A stretch of 64,000 nucleotides of DNA from Pannonibacter sp. SL95 (GTDB taxonomy: Bacteria; Pseudomonadota; Alphaproteobacteria; Rhizobiales; Stappiaceae). Shown piece after piece: positions 49,001 to 57,790 of the stretch; position 1 is the first letter of the stretch; the number at the start of each line of letters is the position of its first letter. The notes below the pieces were generated by a model, which made no database searches, was not told the DNA's origin, and was given only the letters and a program-made list of their open reading frames with translations. Both the position numbers and the translations under genes were made by a program. The stretch spans positions 372,001 to 436,000 of the forward strand of contig NZ_JAPPRC010000005.1 of the NCBI RefSeq assembly GCF_026672425.1, read 5' to 3'.

Positions 49001-49699
49001 ATGGCAAAGCGAAAGAACAAGAACGGCGACCTGCCCGAGATCACGCCGCAGCTGGTGCTCCGCGCCTATGCCTGCGGCATCTTCCCGATGGCAGAGTCTG
49101 CCGAGGATCCGGACCTGTTCTGGGTCGAACCCGAGCGGCGGGGTCTCCTGCCGCTCGAGACGTTTCATGTGCCCCGGCGTCTCGCCCGCACGGTCCGCGC
49201 CGATCTGTTCGAGATCCGCATCGACAGCACGTTCCAGGGCGTCATTGACGGTTGCGCCACACCGGCGCCGGGCCGGCGCAAGACCTGGATCAACGGCGAA
49301 ATCCGCCGCCTCTACGGCGACCTCTTTGACCTTGGCCATTGCCACACGGTGGAAGCCTGGCGTGATGGCAAGCTGGTCGGCGGGCTCTACGGCATCAGCC
49401 TCGGCGGCGCATTCTTCGGAGAAAGCATGTTTTCCTTCGAGCGCGATGCCTCAAAGGTCGCGCTCGTGCACCTTGCCGCCCGCTTGATTGCCGGCGGCTA
49501 TCGCCTGCTCGACACCCAGTTTGTCACCGAGCATCTCGCCCGCTTTGGCGCGATCGAGGTCGACAAGCAGGACTACGAGATCCTGCTGCAGGCCGCGCTG
49601 CCGCATGACGGCAACTACACCGCCCTCCCCGCCGCGGCGACAGGCGCGATGGTCATGGATATCCTGGACCGTCGCGCAGAGGCTGAAGACGCCTCCTGA
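49001..49699 (+). CDS. aat: leucyl/phenylalanyl-tRNA--protein transferase
   Basis: The 232-residue enzyme adds Leu or Phe to N-terminal Arg or Lys, marking proteins for ClpAP. Motifs are [41 protein letters not shown], the tRNA/peptide site TWINGEI and [19 protein letters not shown]. The start [17 protein letters not shown] was set at the ATG 28 bases after accC; longer frames would overlap accC without family sequence. Confidence 0.96.
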   Translation: MAKRKNKNGDLPEITPQLVLRAYACGIFPMAESAEDPDLFWVEPERRGLLPLETFHVPRRLARTVRADLFEIRIDSTFQGVIDGCATPAPGRRKTWINGEIRRLYGDLFDLGHCHTVEAWRDGKLVGGLYGISLGGAFFGESMFSFERDASKVALVHLAARLIAGGYRLLDTQFVTEHLARFGAIEVDKQDYEILLQAALPHDGNYTALPAAATGAMVMDILDRRAEAEDAS

Positions 49700-49769
49700 C
49701 CAAGCGATCTGTAGGCCTCCATGACGAGGCCTCTTTCAGGTCACGCTATCAGTACGCAGGCCGCCCTGC

Positions 49770-50321
49770 TCAGAACAGCGGCGGCTTGGGCCGGGGCACG
49801 GGCACGGCAACACCATCCAGCGGCGCGGCTGCTGCATCGGGGGCAGCCGGGGCACCAGCGCCCAGCGTATCAGCACCTTCCTGGACGATCTGCACCGGCG
49901 GGCCTGCGTAGCCTTCCGGCGGCGGGACCGTCGAGGTCTGACGGCAATCGGTCAGCCAGACGTCATAGACCGGATGCTCGACGGCATGCAGGCCGGGGCT
50001 GGCCGCGAACATCCAGCCAGAAAAGATCCGCCGGACCTCGTTGTTCAGCGTGATTTCATCCACCTGGACGAAGGACGTCGTCTGCGGGTTTTCCGTCTGC
50101 GGCCGGGTGTTGCAGACGCGCGGGGTCACCTGCAGCGCGCCGAACTGCACCGTCTCTCCGATATAGACATCGAAGCTGGTGATGCGGCCGGTGATCTTGT
50201 CGAGGCCGGAAAAGACGGCCACCGGGTTCTCGATCTTCTCAGCAAGGGCTGGCGATTGACCAAGACCGCTGAGGGCCACAAGACCAATCCCGATCTGCTT
50301 CATCCTGATAGAAAGCCGCAT
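49770..50321 (-). CDS. DUF2155-domain exported protein
   Basis: The 183-residue product has a signal peptide (about residues 1-27, ending SPALAE), then the DUF2155 core with FSGLDKITGRITSFDVYIGETVQFGAL, a conserved Cys (PRVCNTRP) and FSGWMFAASPGLHAVEHPVYDVWLTDC, whose second Cys may form a disulfide with the first. The C-terminus is Pro/Ala-rich. The function is unknown; the family often sits beside accBC-aat in this group, as here. The start MRLSIRMKQIG has AAGGA six bases upstream. Confidence 0.9.
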   Translation of the reverse strand: MRLSIRMKQIGIGLVALSGLGQSPALAEKIENPVAVFSGLDKITGRITSFDVYIGETVQFGALQVTPRVCNTRPQTENPQTTSFVQVDEITLNNEVRRIFSGWMFAASPGLHAVEHPVYDVWLTDCRQTSTVPPPEGYAGPPVQIVQEGADTLGAGAPAAPDAAAAPLDGVAVPVPRPKPPLF

Positions 50322-50450
50322 GACATCCTTCGGCACTGATTCATCGGCGCGAGGCCATTGGCGCTTCTAGCGCCGGATTGCGGCCCCGAAAAGGCCAACG
50401 CACGGCTGCCGGCCACGATGAGCGGCCGACAGCCAGTCCAGTTCAGGCAC

Positions 50451-53282
50451 TCAGCCGATCTGGGCGAGACGGCTCAGCGCGATTTCGGTCTGCACCTTGC
50501 GCTCGGTGAGTTCAGCGAGCTTCTCGCGCTCGCCTTCCACCACTTCCTCCTTGGCCTTCTCGATGAAGGCCGGATTGGAGAGCTTCTTCTCGATGCGCCC
50601 AATCTCTTCGGCGATCTTGCCCAGTTCCTTGTTCAGGCGTGCCTGCTCGGCGGCAAGGTCAATGACACCGGCGAGCGGCAGGCAGATCGTTGCCTCACCA
50701 TAGATGATCTGCGCCGCGCCCTTCGGCAGCTCGCTGGACTGTGTCAGAGCATCGGCGCGGGCAAGCCGCTGGATGGCTGCCTCATGCGTCGCCAGACGCG
50801 CCTGCGTCACTTCATTCGCCCCCACGACCACGACAGGCACTTGCGCCCCGGCCGGAACGTTCATTTCCGAGCGCACGGAGCGGATCTCGGTGATGAGCCC
50901 GACCAGCCAGTTGATCTCGTCAGCCGCAGCCGCATCGACCAGCGCCGGAGCCGGCCAGCTGGACAGCATGAGGATCTGATCGGGCTTGCCGGTCTCCTCG
51001 CCAAGACGCTCCCACAGCTCTTCGGTGAGGAAGGGCATGAACGGGTGCAGGATCTTGAGGATCTCGTCCAGCGCCCAGGCGGCGGTGGCGCGCGTCTCGG
51101 CCTTGGCGGCCTCGTCATCGCCGTTGAACACCGGCTTGGCCAGTTCAAGGAACCAGTCGCAATAGGTGTTCCAGACGAAGCGGTAGACGGCATTGGCCGC
51201 ATCGTTGAAGCGGTAGCCTTCCAGCGCCGCCGTGACATCTTCGGCGCAGCGGCCGACTTCCGTCGCGATCCAGCGGTTGAGCGTCCGCGTCGCACGGGCC
51301 GGGTCGAAGCCGGCGACACGCTTGCAGCCGTTCATCTCGGCGAAGCGGGCTGCGTTCCAGAGCTTGGTGGCGAAGTTGCGATAACCGCCGACGCGGCTCG
51401 TCGCCAGCTTGATATCGCGGCCCTGCGCTGCCATGGCAGCCAGCGTGAAGCGCAGCGCATCGGCGCCGAATTCGTCGATCAGCTGAAGCGGATCAATGAC
51501 GTTGCCCTTCGACTTCGACATCTTCTGCCCCTTCTCGTCACGGACGAGGGCATGGATGTAGACGGTCTCGAACGGCTCGGTCTTCATGAAATGCAGCGAC
51601 ATCATCATCATCCGGGCAACCCAGAAGAAGATGATGTCGAAGCCGGTGATGAGAACCGACGTCGGGAAGTAGCGGGCAAGCTCCGGCGTCTTGTCCGGCC
51701 AGCCGAGCGTGGAGAAGGGCCACAGCGCGGAGGAGAACCAGGTGTCGAGCACGTCCTCGTCGCGGTGCATGAGGACCTTGTCCCCTGCCCCGGCTTCCCA
51801 GGAGGCAATGGCCGCTTCGGTGTCCGTCACCTCGACCGGCTTGCCATAAAAGGCGCTGGCGGCGGCAATTGCCTCGGCTTCCGATTTCTCGACGAAGACC
51901 TTACCGTCCGGGCCGTACCAGGCCGGGATCTGGTGACCCCACCACAGCTGGCGCGAGACGCACCAGGGCTGGATGTTTTCCATCCACTCGTAATAGGTCT
52001 TGTCCCAGTTCGACGGAACGAACTTGGTGCGGCCTTCGCGGACGGAGGCAATGGCCGGCTTGGCGAGCGTTGCGGCATCGACATACCACTGGTCGGTCAG
52101 CATCGGCTCGATCGGCACGCCGCCGCGGTCGCCATGCGGAACCATGTGCGGGTGATCGTCGATCCGGTCGAGGAGGCCCTGCTCTTCCATGCGGGCGACC
52201 AGCGCCTTGCGGACGACAAAGCGGTCCTGGCCGTGGAAAGCGGCCATCGTCTCGTCCAGCATCGCCGAAGCAGGAACGCCCTCGAGGAACTCCGGATTGT
52301 CCCTGAGGACGACCGCAGCTTCGCGGTCGAGGATCGAGATCATCGGCAGATCGTGACGCTTGCCGACTTCGAAGTCGTTGAAGTCATGCGCCGGGGTGAT
52401 CTTCACCGCGCCGGAGCCGGCGGTCGGATCGGCGTAGTCGTCGCCGACGATCGGGATGCGCCGGCCGACGAGCGGCAGGATGACATGCTTGCCGATCAGG
52501 TCCTTGTAGCGCGGGTCTTCCGGGTTCACGGCAACAGCCGTGTCACCCAGCATGGTTTCCGGACGCGTGGTGGCGACGACAATATAGTCGCGGGTCTCGA
52601 ACTCGGTCGGGTTGCCCTCGTCGTCGAAGGCAATCGGCGCCTGATAGGTCGCCCCGCCCTCCAGCGGATAGCGGAAGTGCCAGAGGTTGCCCTTGACGTC
52701 CTGCTGCACGACTTCCAGGTCCGAAATCGCGGTCAGCAGCTTCGGGTCCCAGTTGACGAGCCGCTTGTCCTTGTAGATCAGCTTTTCCTTGTAGAGCGAG
52801 ACGAACACTTCCAGGACGGCGGCGGACAGGCCCTCGTCCATGGTGAAGCGCTCGCGGCTCCAGTCGCAGGAAGCGCCAAGGCGCTTCAGCTGGTTGAAGA
52901 TCATGCCGCCGGACTCGCCCTTCCAGGTCCAGACCCGGTCGAGGAAGGCCGCACGTCCCATCTCGCGGCGCGACGGCTCCTTGCGTTCGGCCAGCTGGCG
53001 CTCGACAACCATCTGCGTGGCGATGCCGGCATGGTCCATGCCCGGCTGCCACAGCACGTCCTTGCCACGCATGCGCTCGAAGCGGACGAGAATGTCCTGC
53101 AGCGTGTTGTTCAGCGCATGGCCCATATGCAGCGAGCCAGTGACATTCGGCGGCGGGATCACGATCGTGTAGGACGGCGCGCCCTCGGCAGCGCCGGCTC
53201 CAGCGCGCGAGGCTCCAGCCTGTTCCCACATTTCGGTGATGCGCGGCTCGACGCTTGCCGCGTCATAGGTCTTGTCCAGCAT
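50451..53282 (-). CDS. valS: valyl-tRNA synthetase
   Basis: The 943-residue class I synthetase has the HIGH motif in PPPNVTGSLHMGHAL, the tyrosine/serine-rich catalytic core, the editing domain (about residues 200-380, with TTRPETMLGDTAVAV and GSGAVKITPAHDFNDFEVG), the KMSKSKGN loop and a C-terminal coiled coil that binds tRNA. Length is normal. It is followed by the DUF2155 gene region and preceded by popZ on the same strand. Confidence 0.98.
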   Translation of the reverse strand: MLDKTYDAASVEPRITEMWEQAGASRAGAGAAEGAPSYTIVIPPPNVTGSLHMGHALNNTLQDILVRFERMRGKDVLWQPGMDHAGIATQMVVERQLAERKEPSRREMGRAAFLDRVWTWKGESGGMIFNQLKRLGASCDWSRERFTMDEGLSAAVLEVFVSLYKEKLIYKDKRLVNWDPKLLTAISDLEVVQQDVKGNLWHFRYPLEGGATYQAPIAFDDEGNPTEFETRDYIVVATTRPETMLGDTAVAVNPEDPRYKDLIGKHVILPLVGRRIPIVGDDYADPTAGSGAVKITPAHDFNDFEVGKRHDLPMISILDREAAVVLRDNPEFLEGVPASAMLDETMAAFHGQDRFVVRKALVARMEEQGLLDRIDDHPHMVPHGDRGGVPIEPMLTDQWYVDAATLAKPAIASVREGRTKFVPSNWDKTYYEWMENIQPWCVSRQLWWGHQIPAWYGPDGKVFVEKSEAEAIAAASAFYGKPVEVTDTEAAIASWEAGAGDKVLMHRDEDVLDTWFSSALWPFSTLGWPDKTPELARYFPTSVLITGFDIIFFWVARMMMMSLHFMKTEPFETVYIHALVRDEKGQKMSKSKGNVIDPLQLIDEFGADALRFTLAAMAAQGRDIKLATSRVGGYRNFATKLWNAARFAEMNGCKRVAGFDPARATRTLNRWIATEVGRCAEDVTAALEGYRFNDAANAVYRFVWNTYCDWFLELAKPVFNGDDEAAKAETRATAAWALDEILKILHPFMPFLTEELWERLGEETGKPDQILMLSSWPAPALVDAAAADEINWLVGLITEIRSVRSEMNVPAGAQVPVVVVGANEVTQARLATHEAAIQRLARADALTQSSELPKGAAQIIYGEATICLPLAGVIDLAAEQARLNKELGKIAEEIGRIEKKLSNPAFIEKAKEEVVEGEREKLAELTERKVQTEIALSRLAQIG

Positions 53283-53384
53283 GAAACTACTCGAAGCTCA
53301 AGGATACGTGGTCCCGTGTAAATCGGATGGCTCGGGCCGAGTCAACCGGCGACAGCGGGATTGGCGGCAGCGGAGGCCAGAAAC

Positions 53385-53408
53385 GCAAACGCCGCCCGGC
53401 GGGCGGCG
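53385..53408 (-). terminator. rho-independent terminator of popZ
   Basis: On the minus strand CGCCGCCC and GGGCGGCG form an 8-bp stem with a 3-base loop, followed by TTTGCGTTTC. Confidence 0.75.
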
Positions 53409-53438
53409 CTTCCAGACGGATCTGCCGACCGCACCTGT

Positions 53439-54161
53439 TCAGCGGCGGCGGGCTACGCGCTCGATTTCCTGACGGACGAGGCGCTCGACGATGACCGGCA
53501 AGTTCTGGTCCAGCCAGTTCTTCAGCATCGGTCGCAGCATGTCGGTCACCAGGTCTTCCAGCGTGCGGGCGTTCGCAGACAGGATCGTGGTCGACAGATT
53601 CTCGAAGGCGGCATGAACGGCAGCGCCGGTTCCATCGGAGACGAGCGGTTCACTCTCGTCCACCTCGTCAAGCTGGCTCATGTCGACCGGCTTTGTCGCG
53701 ACTGTCGGCTTGGCAACCGGCTTGGGAGCGGGAGCCGGTGCCTCGAACGCGACCTCCTCCTCTTCCTCCTCGACGAAGGCAATATCACCGCTGTCGTCGT
53801 CGACGCTTTCGGCGAGCCCTTCGACCATGTCGAAATCGTCGCTTTCGTCCTCGTCGACGGCCAGTTCTTCGGTCAGTTCGAGAACGTCTTCGCCTTCTTC
53901 CTCGGCGAAGGCGACGTCACCTGCGTCGTCGGCATCGTCGCCGCCGTCCATGTCGAACAGCTTGTCGAGATCGTCCTGCGACATCGCGACGTCTTCCTCG
54001 GCCTCGGCGGCCTCGAAAGCATCATCGATGTCCAGCTCCTCTTCAACAGGTGCAGGCGCGGCCTTCTTGGCGGCCGGAGCTTCCTCGTCGGAGATGATCC
54101 GGCGGATGGACGCCAGAATTTCTTCCATCGAGGGCTCTTGGGCCTGACTCGCCTTCGACAT
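53439..54161 (-). CDS. popZ: polar organizing protein PopZ (DUF2497)
   Basis: The 240-residue protein has the three PopZ parts: an N-terminal helix for partner binding (EPSMEEILASIRRIISDEE), a long acidic disordered linker rich in Asp and Glu (about residues 35-165), and the C-terminal oligomerisation helices (TLEDLVTDMLRPMLKNWLDQ, then NLPVIVERLVRQEIERVARR). PopZ forms a polar matrix that anchors the chromosome origin and cell-cycle kinases. The start MSKASQAQEPS follows a GGGGG-containing ribosome site. It lies between tolC and valS. Confidence 0.93.
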   Translation of the reverse strand: MSKASQAQEPSMEEILASIRRIISDEEAPAAKKAAPAPVEEELDIDDAFEAAEAEEDVAMSQDDLDKLFDMDGGDDADDAGDVAFAEEEGEDVLELTEELAVDEDESDDFDMVEGLAESVDDDSGDIAFVEEEEEEVAFEAPAPAPKPVAKPTVATKPVDMSQLDEVDESEPLVSDGTGAAVHAAFENLSTTILSANARTLEDLVTDMLRPMLKNWLDQNLPVIVERLVRQEIERVARRR

Positions 54162-54420
54162 GAGTTCCCCCAGCACTGAATCAGCTACGCACCGTCGCAA
54201 AGACCAACTGTTACGATTCGGTTAAATCAATTATGCGACGTCAAGTCTGCGCAGGATAGGACGCCGTTGGTCCCATGCCAGCCTTTTCCCCTTCAAAAGC
54301 TGTCCAAGGGTCAACGATTGCTGACCCGGGCTGCTTGCGTTTGAACCAATCCCGGCAAAAGCGCACGCCTAACCCCTTCAACGGGAGAAAAACGCCCTTC
54401 GTGCCACCACGAAGGGAGCA
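54162..54420. other. upstream region of popZ
   Basis: No gene is supported here. Apart from the CtrA-like site described separately, the AT-rich stretch near 54211-54240 is the most promoter-like part. I see no repeat or structured RNA. Confidence 0.4.
54211..54225 (-). promoter_or_regulatory. candidate CtrA binding site upstream of popZ
   Basis: On the minus strand the sequence reads TTAACCGAATCGTAA and is followed by C, one mismatch from TTAA-N7-TTAAC. It lies 50-65 bases before the popZ start, a normal distance for CtrA control of a promoter. Confidence 0.4.
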
Positions 54421-54451
54421 AAAGCAAAAGGCCGGGCAACATGCCCGGCCT
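54421..54451 (-). terminator. rho-independent terminator of tolC
   Basis: On the minus strand AGGCCGGGCA and TGCCCGGCCT form a 10-bp stem with a 3-base loop, followed by TTTGCTTT. Confidence 0.92.
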
Positions 54452-54478
54452 GTCTGATTCGCTGTCCGGAGGCCAGAC

Positions 54479-55855
54479 TTAGCGGCCGTCCGGCGTCTTC
54501 ATGCCGAACCACTTGTCGCGCACCTTGTCATAGTGCTCCTTCGGGTCGTAACGGGCGACCTTCAGGCCCAGGTATTCCGCATCCAGCTTGCCCGTTGCCG
54601 AGATCAGCTGGAAGGCAGCCACGATGCGGTTGCGCTGAGCGGTGACGAGGTTGACGCGCTGGTCGACCAGTTCACGCTGGGCATCGAGAACGTCGAGCGT
54701 CGTGCGCTGGCCGACGCGCTGCTCTTCGATGACGCCTTCAAGCGCCAGCTGCTGCGCTTCAACGGCGGCCTGCGCTGCGCTGATCGATGCCTCTGCCGCC
54801 TGATACTGGCCCCAGGCCGAAATCACGTTGGCGCGGATACGGTCACGAACGACGTCGAGCTGGATCTGGGTGCGGCCCAGTTCTTCCTTGGCCTGACGCA
54901 CGCGCGAAGATGTGGTGCCACCCTGATAGATCGGAACGGACACGCGGCCGAACACCGATGCCGAGTTCGACACGGCAACGTTCGACGACGGGTTCCAGGA
55001 CCGTTCCACGGAACCTTCGACCGACACGGTCGGCAGCGCCTCGCCTTCGATGGTCTTGACGGCAAACTGTGCCGCGTCGACCAGATGCTGCGCCTGGCGA
55101 ATCAGCGGCTGGCTGTCTTCGCTGGTGATGAGAGCGGTCTCGAGGGTCTTCGGGACCAGCTTGCCGACCGGCGTGCTGGCCGAAAGGCTGCGCGCCTCGA
55201 TGCCGACGACCTGGCGATAGATCGCCCGGCTGGAATTGAGGTTGGCGATGGAACTGTTGAGGCTCGCCTGTGCTTCCGCACGGCGCGCTTCGGCCTGAGA
55301 CACGTCGGTCCGGGTGCCTTCACCGACCTCAAACCGGTCGCGCGCGGCGCGAACCTGTTCGGCGAGGAACTCGACGTCGGAGCGCTGCAGCGACACGAGT
55401 GCGGTGTCGCGGATGACGTTGACGTAGGCTTCCGCTGCCGACAGCAGAACGTCCTGCTCGGTCGCGTTCAGGCTTTCGCGCTGCGAGCGGACAATCGCCT
55501 CGGCCTGACGGGTCGAATTGACCGTCCGGAAGCCGCGGAACAGCGCCTGCTGCACAGTGAGCGAGATGGAAGCATTGTTGCGGTAGTTGTTAAAACCGGA
55601 GCCGCTCGACGAGATGCTGCCGACACTGCCGTTCGCAGTGATGGTCGGCCGCCAGCCGGCCAGGGCCTGCGGGACGCGTTCATCGACGCCGCGCAGTTCA
55701 GCCCGCGCAGCATTCAGCGTCGGATTGTTGGCATAGGCAAGCGCCAGTGCCTCGGCGATGGTTTCGGCCTTGGCGCCAGAAACCGGAAAAACGGAGACCG
55801 AAGTCAACGCTGCGAGGCCAAAGACTGTGGCAGTCAGAGATACGCGAAAATACAC
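54479..55855 (-). CDS. tolC: TolC-family outer-membrane efflux channel
   Basis: The 458-residue protein has a signal peptide (about residues 1-30, ending SGAKAE) and two homologous halves of the outer-membrane efflux fold. Each half has long helices, e.g. TIAEALALAYANNPTLNAARAEL and GQYQAAEASISAAQAAVEAQ, with the strand motif FGRVSVPIYQGG. It would form the trimeric exit duct for type I secretion and RND pumps. The start is a GTG (VYFRVSLTATVFG). It lies between the pcm-like gene and popZ on one strand. Confidence 0.93.
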   Translation of the reverse strand: MYFRVSLTATVFGLAALTSVSVFPVSGAKAETIAEALALAYANNPTLNAARAELRGVDERVPQALAGWRPTITANGSVGSISSSGSGFNNYRNNASISLTVQQALFRGFRTVNSTRQAEAIVRSQRESLNATEQDVLLSAAEAYVNVIRDTALVSLQRSDVEFLAEQVRAARDRFEVGEGTRTDVSQAEARRAEAQASLNSSIANLNSSRAIYRQVVGIEARSLSASTPVGKLVPKTLETALITSEDSQPLIRQAQHLVDAAQFAVKTIEGEALPTVSVEGSVERSWNPSSNVAVSNSASVFGRVSVPIYQGGTTSSRVRQAKEELGRTQIQLDVVRDRIRANVISAWGQYQAAEASISAAQAAVEAQQLALEGVIEEQRVGQRTTLDVLDAQRELVDQRVNLVTAQRNRIVAAFQLISATGKLDAEYLGLKVARYDPKEHYDKVRDKWFGMKTPDGR

Positions 55856-56092
55856 TGAAGTCAGCCCCTTGTGTCACGGACCCCCACCCGTGCCGAAAGA
55901 TGGTGGCAGTATAGCCACCGCGAAGGTCATGCCTACCCCGAACGATCCGGCTGGATCGCAATTCCGCACCCCTGCGGCACGGGAGCAACATGTTACGAAA
56001 AGGTTAATTCCGCAAGGCGCAGAATTTCCCCGGGCGGGCGAGCTGCCTGTCCCGGGGGTGCCGCGTCAACGCCCCGAGCGGGGCGGCGGGTA

Positions 56093-56755
56093 TCAGAATA
56101 CGAATTCGCGGGCCTTCTCGAAGCCCGGCAACAGATGCGCATTGGCGTTGAAGCCGAAACGCGCGCCGATCGCATCGCCGGAGGCCTGGTAGAGCCGGGC
56201 AACACCGGCACGGCCCAGTCCCTCGATCGCAACCAGACGGCCACCGGACTTCAGCTGCGCAGCCAGGCTCTCGGGCAGGACCTCGACCGCGCCATCCAGC
56301 ACGATCACGTCATACGGACCTTCCGAGGCACAGCCGGCCGTCAGCTTGCCTTCGACGACAGCCGCATTCTCGATACCGAGTTCAACCAGCGTGGCGCTTG
56401 CCTTGGCCGCAAGGGCCGCGTCTTCCTCGACCATGACGACCGCGCCGGCGAGGCTTGCAAGCACGGCAGCGCTGTAGCCCGTCGATCCGCCGACGACCAG
56501 GACGACGTCGGTCGGCTTGACCAGCGCGAGCTGCACCAGCTTGCCGAAGACATGCGGCTTCATCAGATAGCGGTTCGGTCCGGTGTCCGAGACAAGGACG
56601 TCCTCGTCGATATAGGCCACAGGCCGCTTCGAGGCCGCGACAAACATCTCGCGCGGAATGCGTTCCATCGCGTCGAGGATGCGAAGGTCGGTCACATCAT
56701 TGGTTCGCAGCTGGTTGTCGACCATCCGCGTGCGGGACTGTGCATAATCACCCAT
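56093..56755 (-). CDS. protein-L-isoaspartate O-methyltransferase family protein
   Basis: The 220-residue protein has the PCMT fold: an N-terminal RTRMVDNQLRTNDVTDLRIL and AMERIPREMFVA, the loop MKPHVFGKLVQLAL and the SAM-binding motif VLVVGGSTGYSAAVLASLAG. The usual EIGTGSGYQ is changed to VVGGSTGYS, so repair activity is not certain. Many alphaproteobacteria have this divergent form next to tolC. The start MGDYAQSRTRM follows GAGG; an ATG four codons upstream is also possible. Confidence 0.88.
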   Translation of the reverse strand: MGDYAQSRTRMVDNQLRTNDVTDLRILDAMERIPREMFVAASKRPVAYIDEDVLVSDTGPNRYLMKPHVFGKLVQLALVKPTDVVLVVGGSTGYSAAVLASLAGAVVMVEEDAALAAKASATLVELGIENAAVVEGKLTAGCASEGPYDVIVLDGAVEVLPESLAAQLKSGGRLVAIEGLGRAGVARLYQASGDAIGARFGFNANAHLLPGFEKAREFVF

Positions 56756-57047
56756 GGCGAGCCTCATGCCTTGTGCGGCCGCGCACTGCGACCGTCCTCT
56801 CTCTGCTGTTCCCTTAACGAGGCGAGCCAGCGCTGACAAGGGCTCCTCGTATCGGCATCCCTCTCTGTCACCCGTTCTGTGGCCAGATCTGTGGCCAGAC
56901 TGGCGACCGGCCGCGCAGCGCGACATGACGGCGCAGTGGAAATCATTCACCTGCAAATCGTCAGTTTTGGCGAGCCCCATTCCGTTCTGCGCGACAACTT
57001 CAGCCGAGACAAATGTGCAAATTCGGTGACAGCCGCAGTTCGGCCCC
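56756..57047. other. noncoding region between the pcm-like gene and tRNA-Cys
   Basis: No gene is supported. It must hold the promoter of the pcm-tolC unit on the minus strand; no clear pair of hexamers was found by eye. Confidence 0.4.
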
Positions 57048-57076
57048 TTGACAGCGGCAACCATCTCCTTGAAAAG
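57048..57076 (+). promoter_or_regulatory. candidate promoter of tRNA-Cys
   Basis: CTTGACA provides a perfect -35 (TTGACA at 57048-57053); the hexamer 17 bases later, GAAAAG, is a poor -10. The position, 10 bases before the tRNA, is close to what is expected. Confidence 0.35.
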
Positions 57077-57085
57077 GCACGCAAC

Positions 57086-57159
57086 GGCCTCGTGGCGGAG
57101 TGGTGACGCAGCGGATTGCAAATCCGTGAACCCCGGTTCGATTCCGGGCGAGGCCTCCA
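57086..57159 (+). tRNA. tRNA-Cys (GCA)
   Basis: The 74-base gene has acceptor stem GGCCTCG/CGAGGCC, anticodon stem GGATT/AATCC region with loop TTGCAAA (anticodon GCA), T-arm CCCGG/CCGGG and encoded CCA. Its 3' end faces the phage-like region, so it may be the attachment site. Confidence 0.96.
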
Positions 57160-57206
57160 GCCTTCCTTTACTGACGCTGAAAACAAAGGCTTTTTCGCCT
57201 TTTTTG

Positions 57207-57247
57207 GTCCCACCTTTTTCCATGCCGGAAAAGGTGGGACTTTTTTG
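57207..57247 (+). terminator. strong terminator downstream of tRNA-Cys
   Basis: GTCCCACCTTTT and AAAAGGTGGGAC form a 12-bp stem with a 10-base loop, followed by TTTTTTG. A weaker AGGC/GCCT hairpin with a T run sits just before it. Confidence 0.9.
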
Positions 57248-57384
57248 TTCGCCCGCCGTTCCCGGGCACGACCTGCAATCCCCTATCCCGGCGCATGACC
57301 GGAGACCGCCTGTGCGGCTCCGTCCACCCCCGCGCCGGGCTGGCTGATTCCGCGTCGCACAGGCCCTCCGAACTGGAGAGCCAC

Positions 57385-57753
57385 ATGGCCCTGACCTTGC
57401 AGCAGCAAATCACCGCGCTCTATGACGCGGCATTCAACCGCCCGCCCGACGCGGCAGGCCTCGCCCATCACATCGACCTGATCACATCCGGCCAGCTGGA
57501 CCTCTACAGCGTCGCCGACGCGTTTGCCGCCAGCGCGGAGTTTGCCGCCGGCACAGGGCTCGGCGGCACGCCATCAGTCATCGTGCAACGGCTCTACAGC
57601 AACGCGCTCAACCGCGCCGGCAGCGTCGAGGAGTCCAGCGCATGGCTGGACCTCCTCTACACCGGACGCGCCGACATGGGCGACGCGCTCGCCGGATTTG
57701 CCCTGTCCGCCGAGTACGCCACCCTGGTCGGCTGGCACCACGACGCAGCCTGA
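57385..57753 (+). CDS. DUF4214-domain protein
   Basis: The 122-residue product is essentially one DUF4214 unit: ITALYDAAFNRPPDAAGLAHHIDLITSG, then ASAEFA, a second YSNALNRAGSVEESSAWLDLL and ALSAEYATLVGWHHDAA. DUF4214 repeats occur in extracellular and surface-associated proteins of alphaproteobacteria and in some phage virion proteins; no signal peptide is seen here. The start MALTLQQQI has GGAGAG upstream. It is the first gene after tRNA-Cys and could be either host or phage. Confidence 0.75.
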   Translation: MALTLQQQITALYDAAFNRPPDAAGLAHHIDLITSGQLDLYSVADAFAASAEFAAGTGLGGTPSVIVQRLYSNALNRAGSVEESSAWLDLLYTGRADMGDALAGFALSAEYATLVGWHHDAA

Positions 57754-57757
57754 CACC

Positions 57758-57790
57758 AGCCCCGGCGGCACCTCACGGCGCCGCCGGGCT
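57758..57790. terminator. hairpin between the convergent DUF4214 and methylase genes
   Basis: AGCCCCGGCGGC pairs with GCCGCCGGGCT with one bulged base. There is no T run, so it would be a weak terminator. It overlaps the last codons of the methylase gene. Confidence 0.45.
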
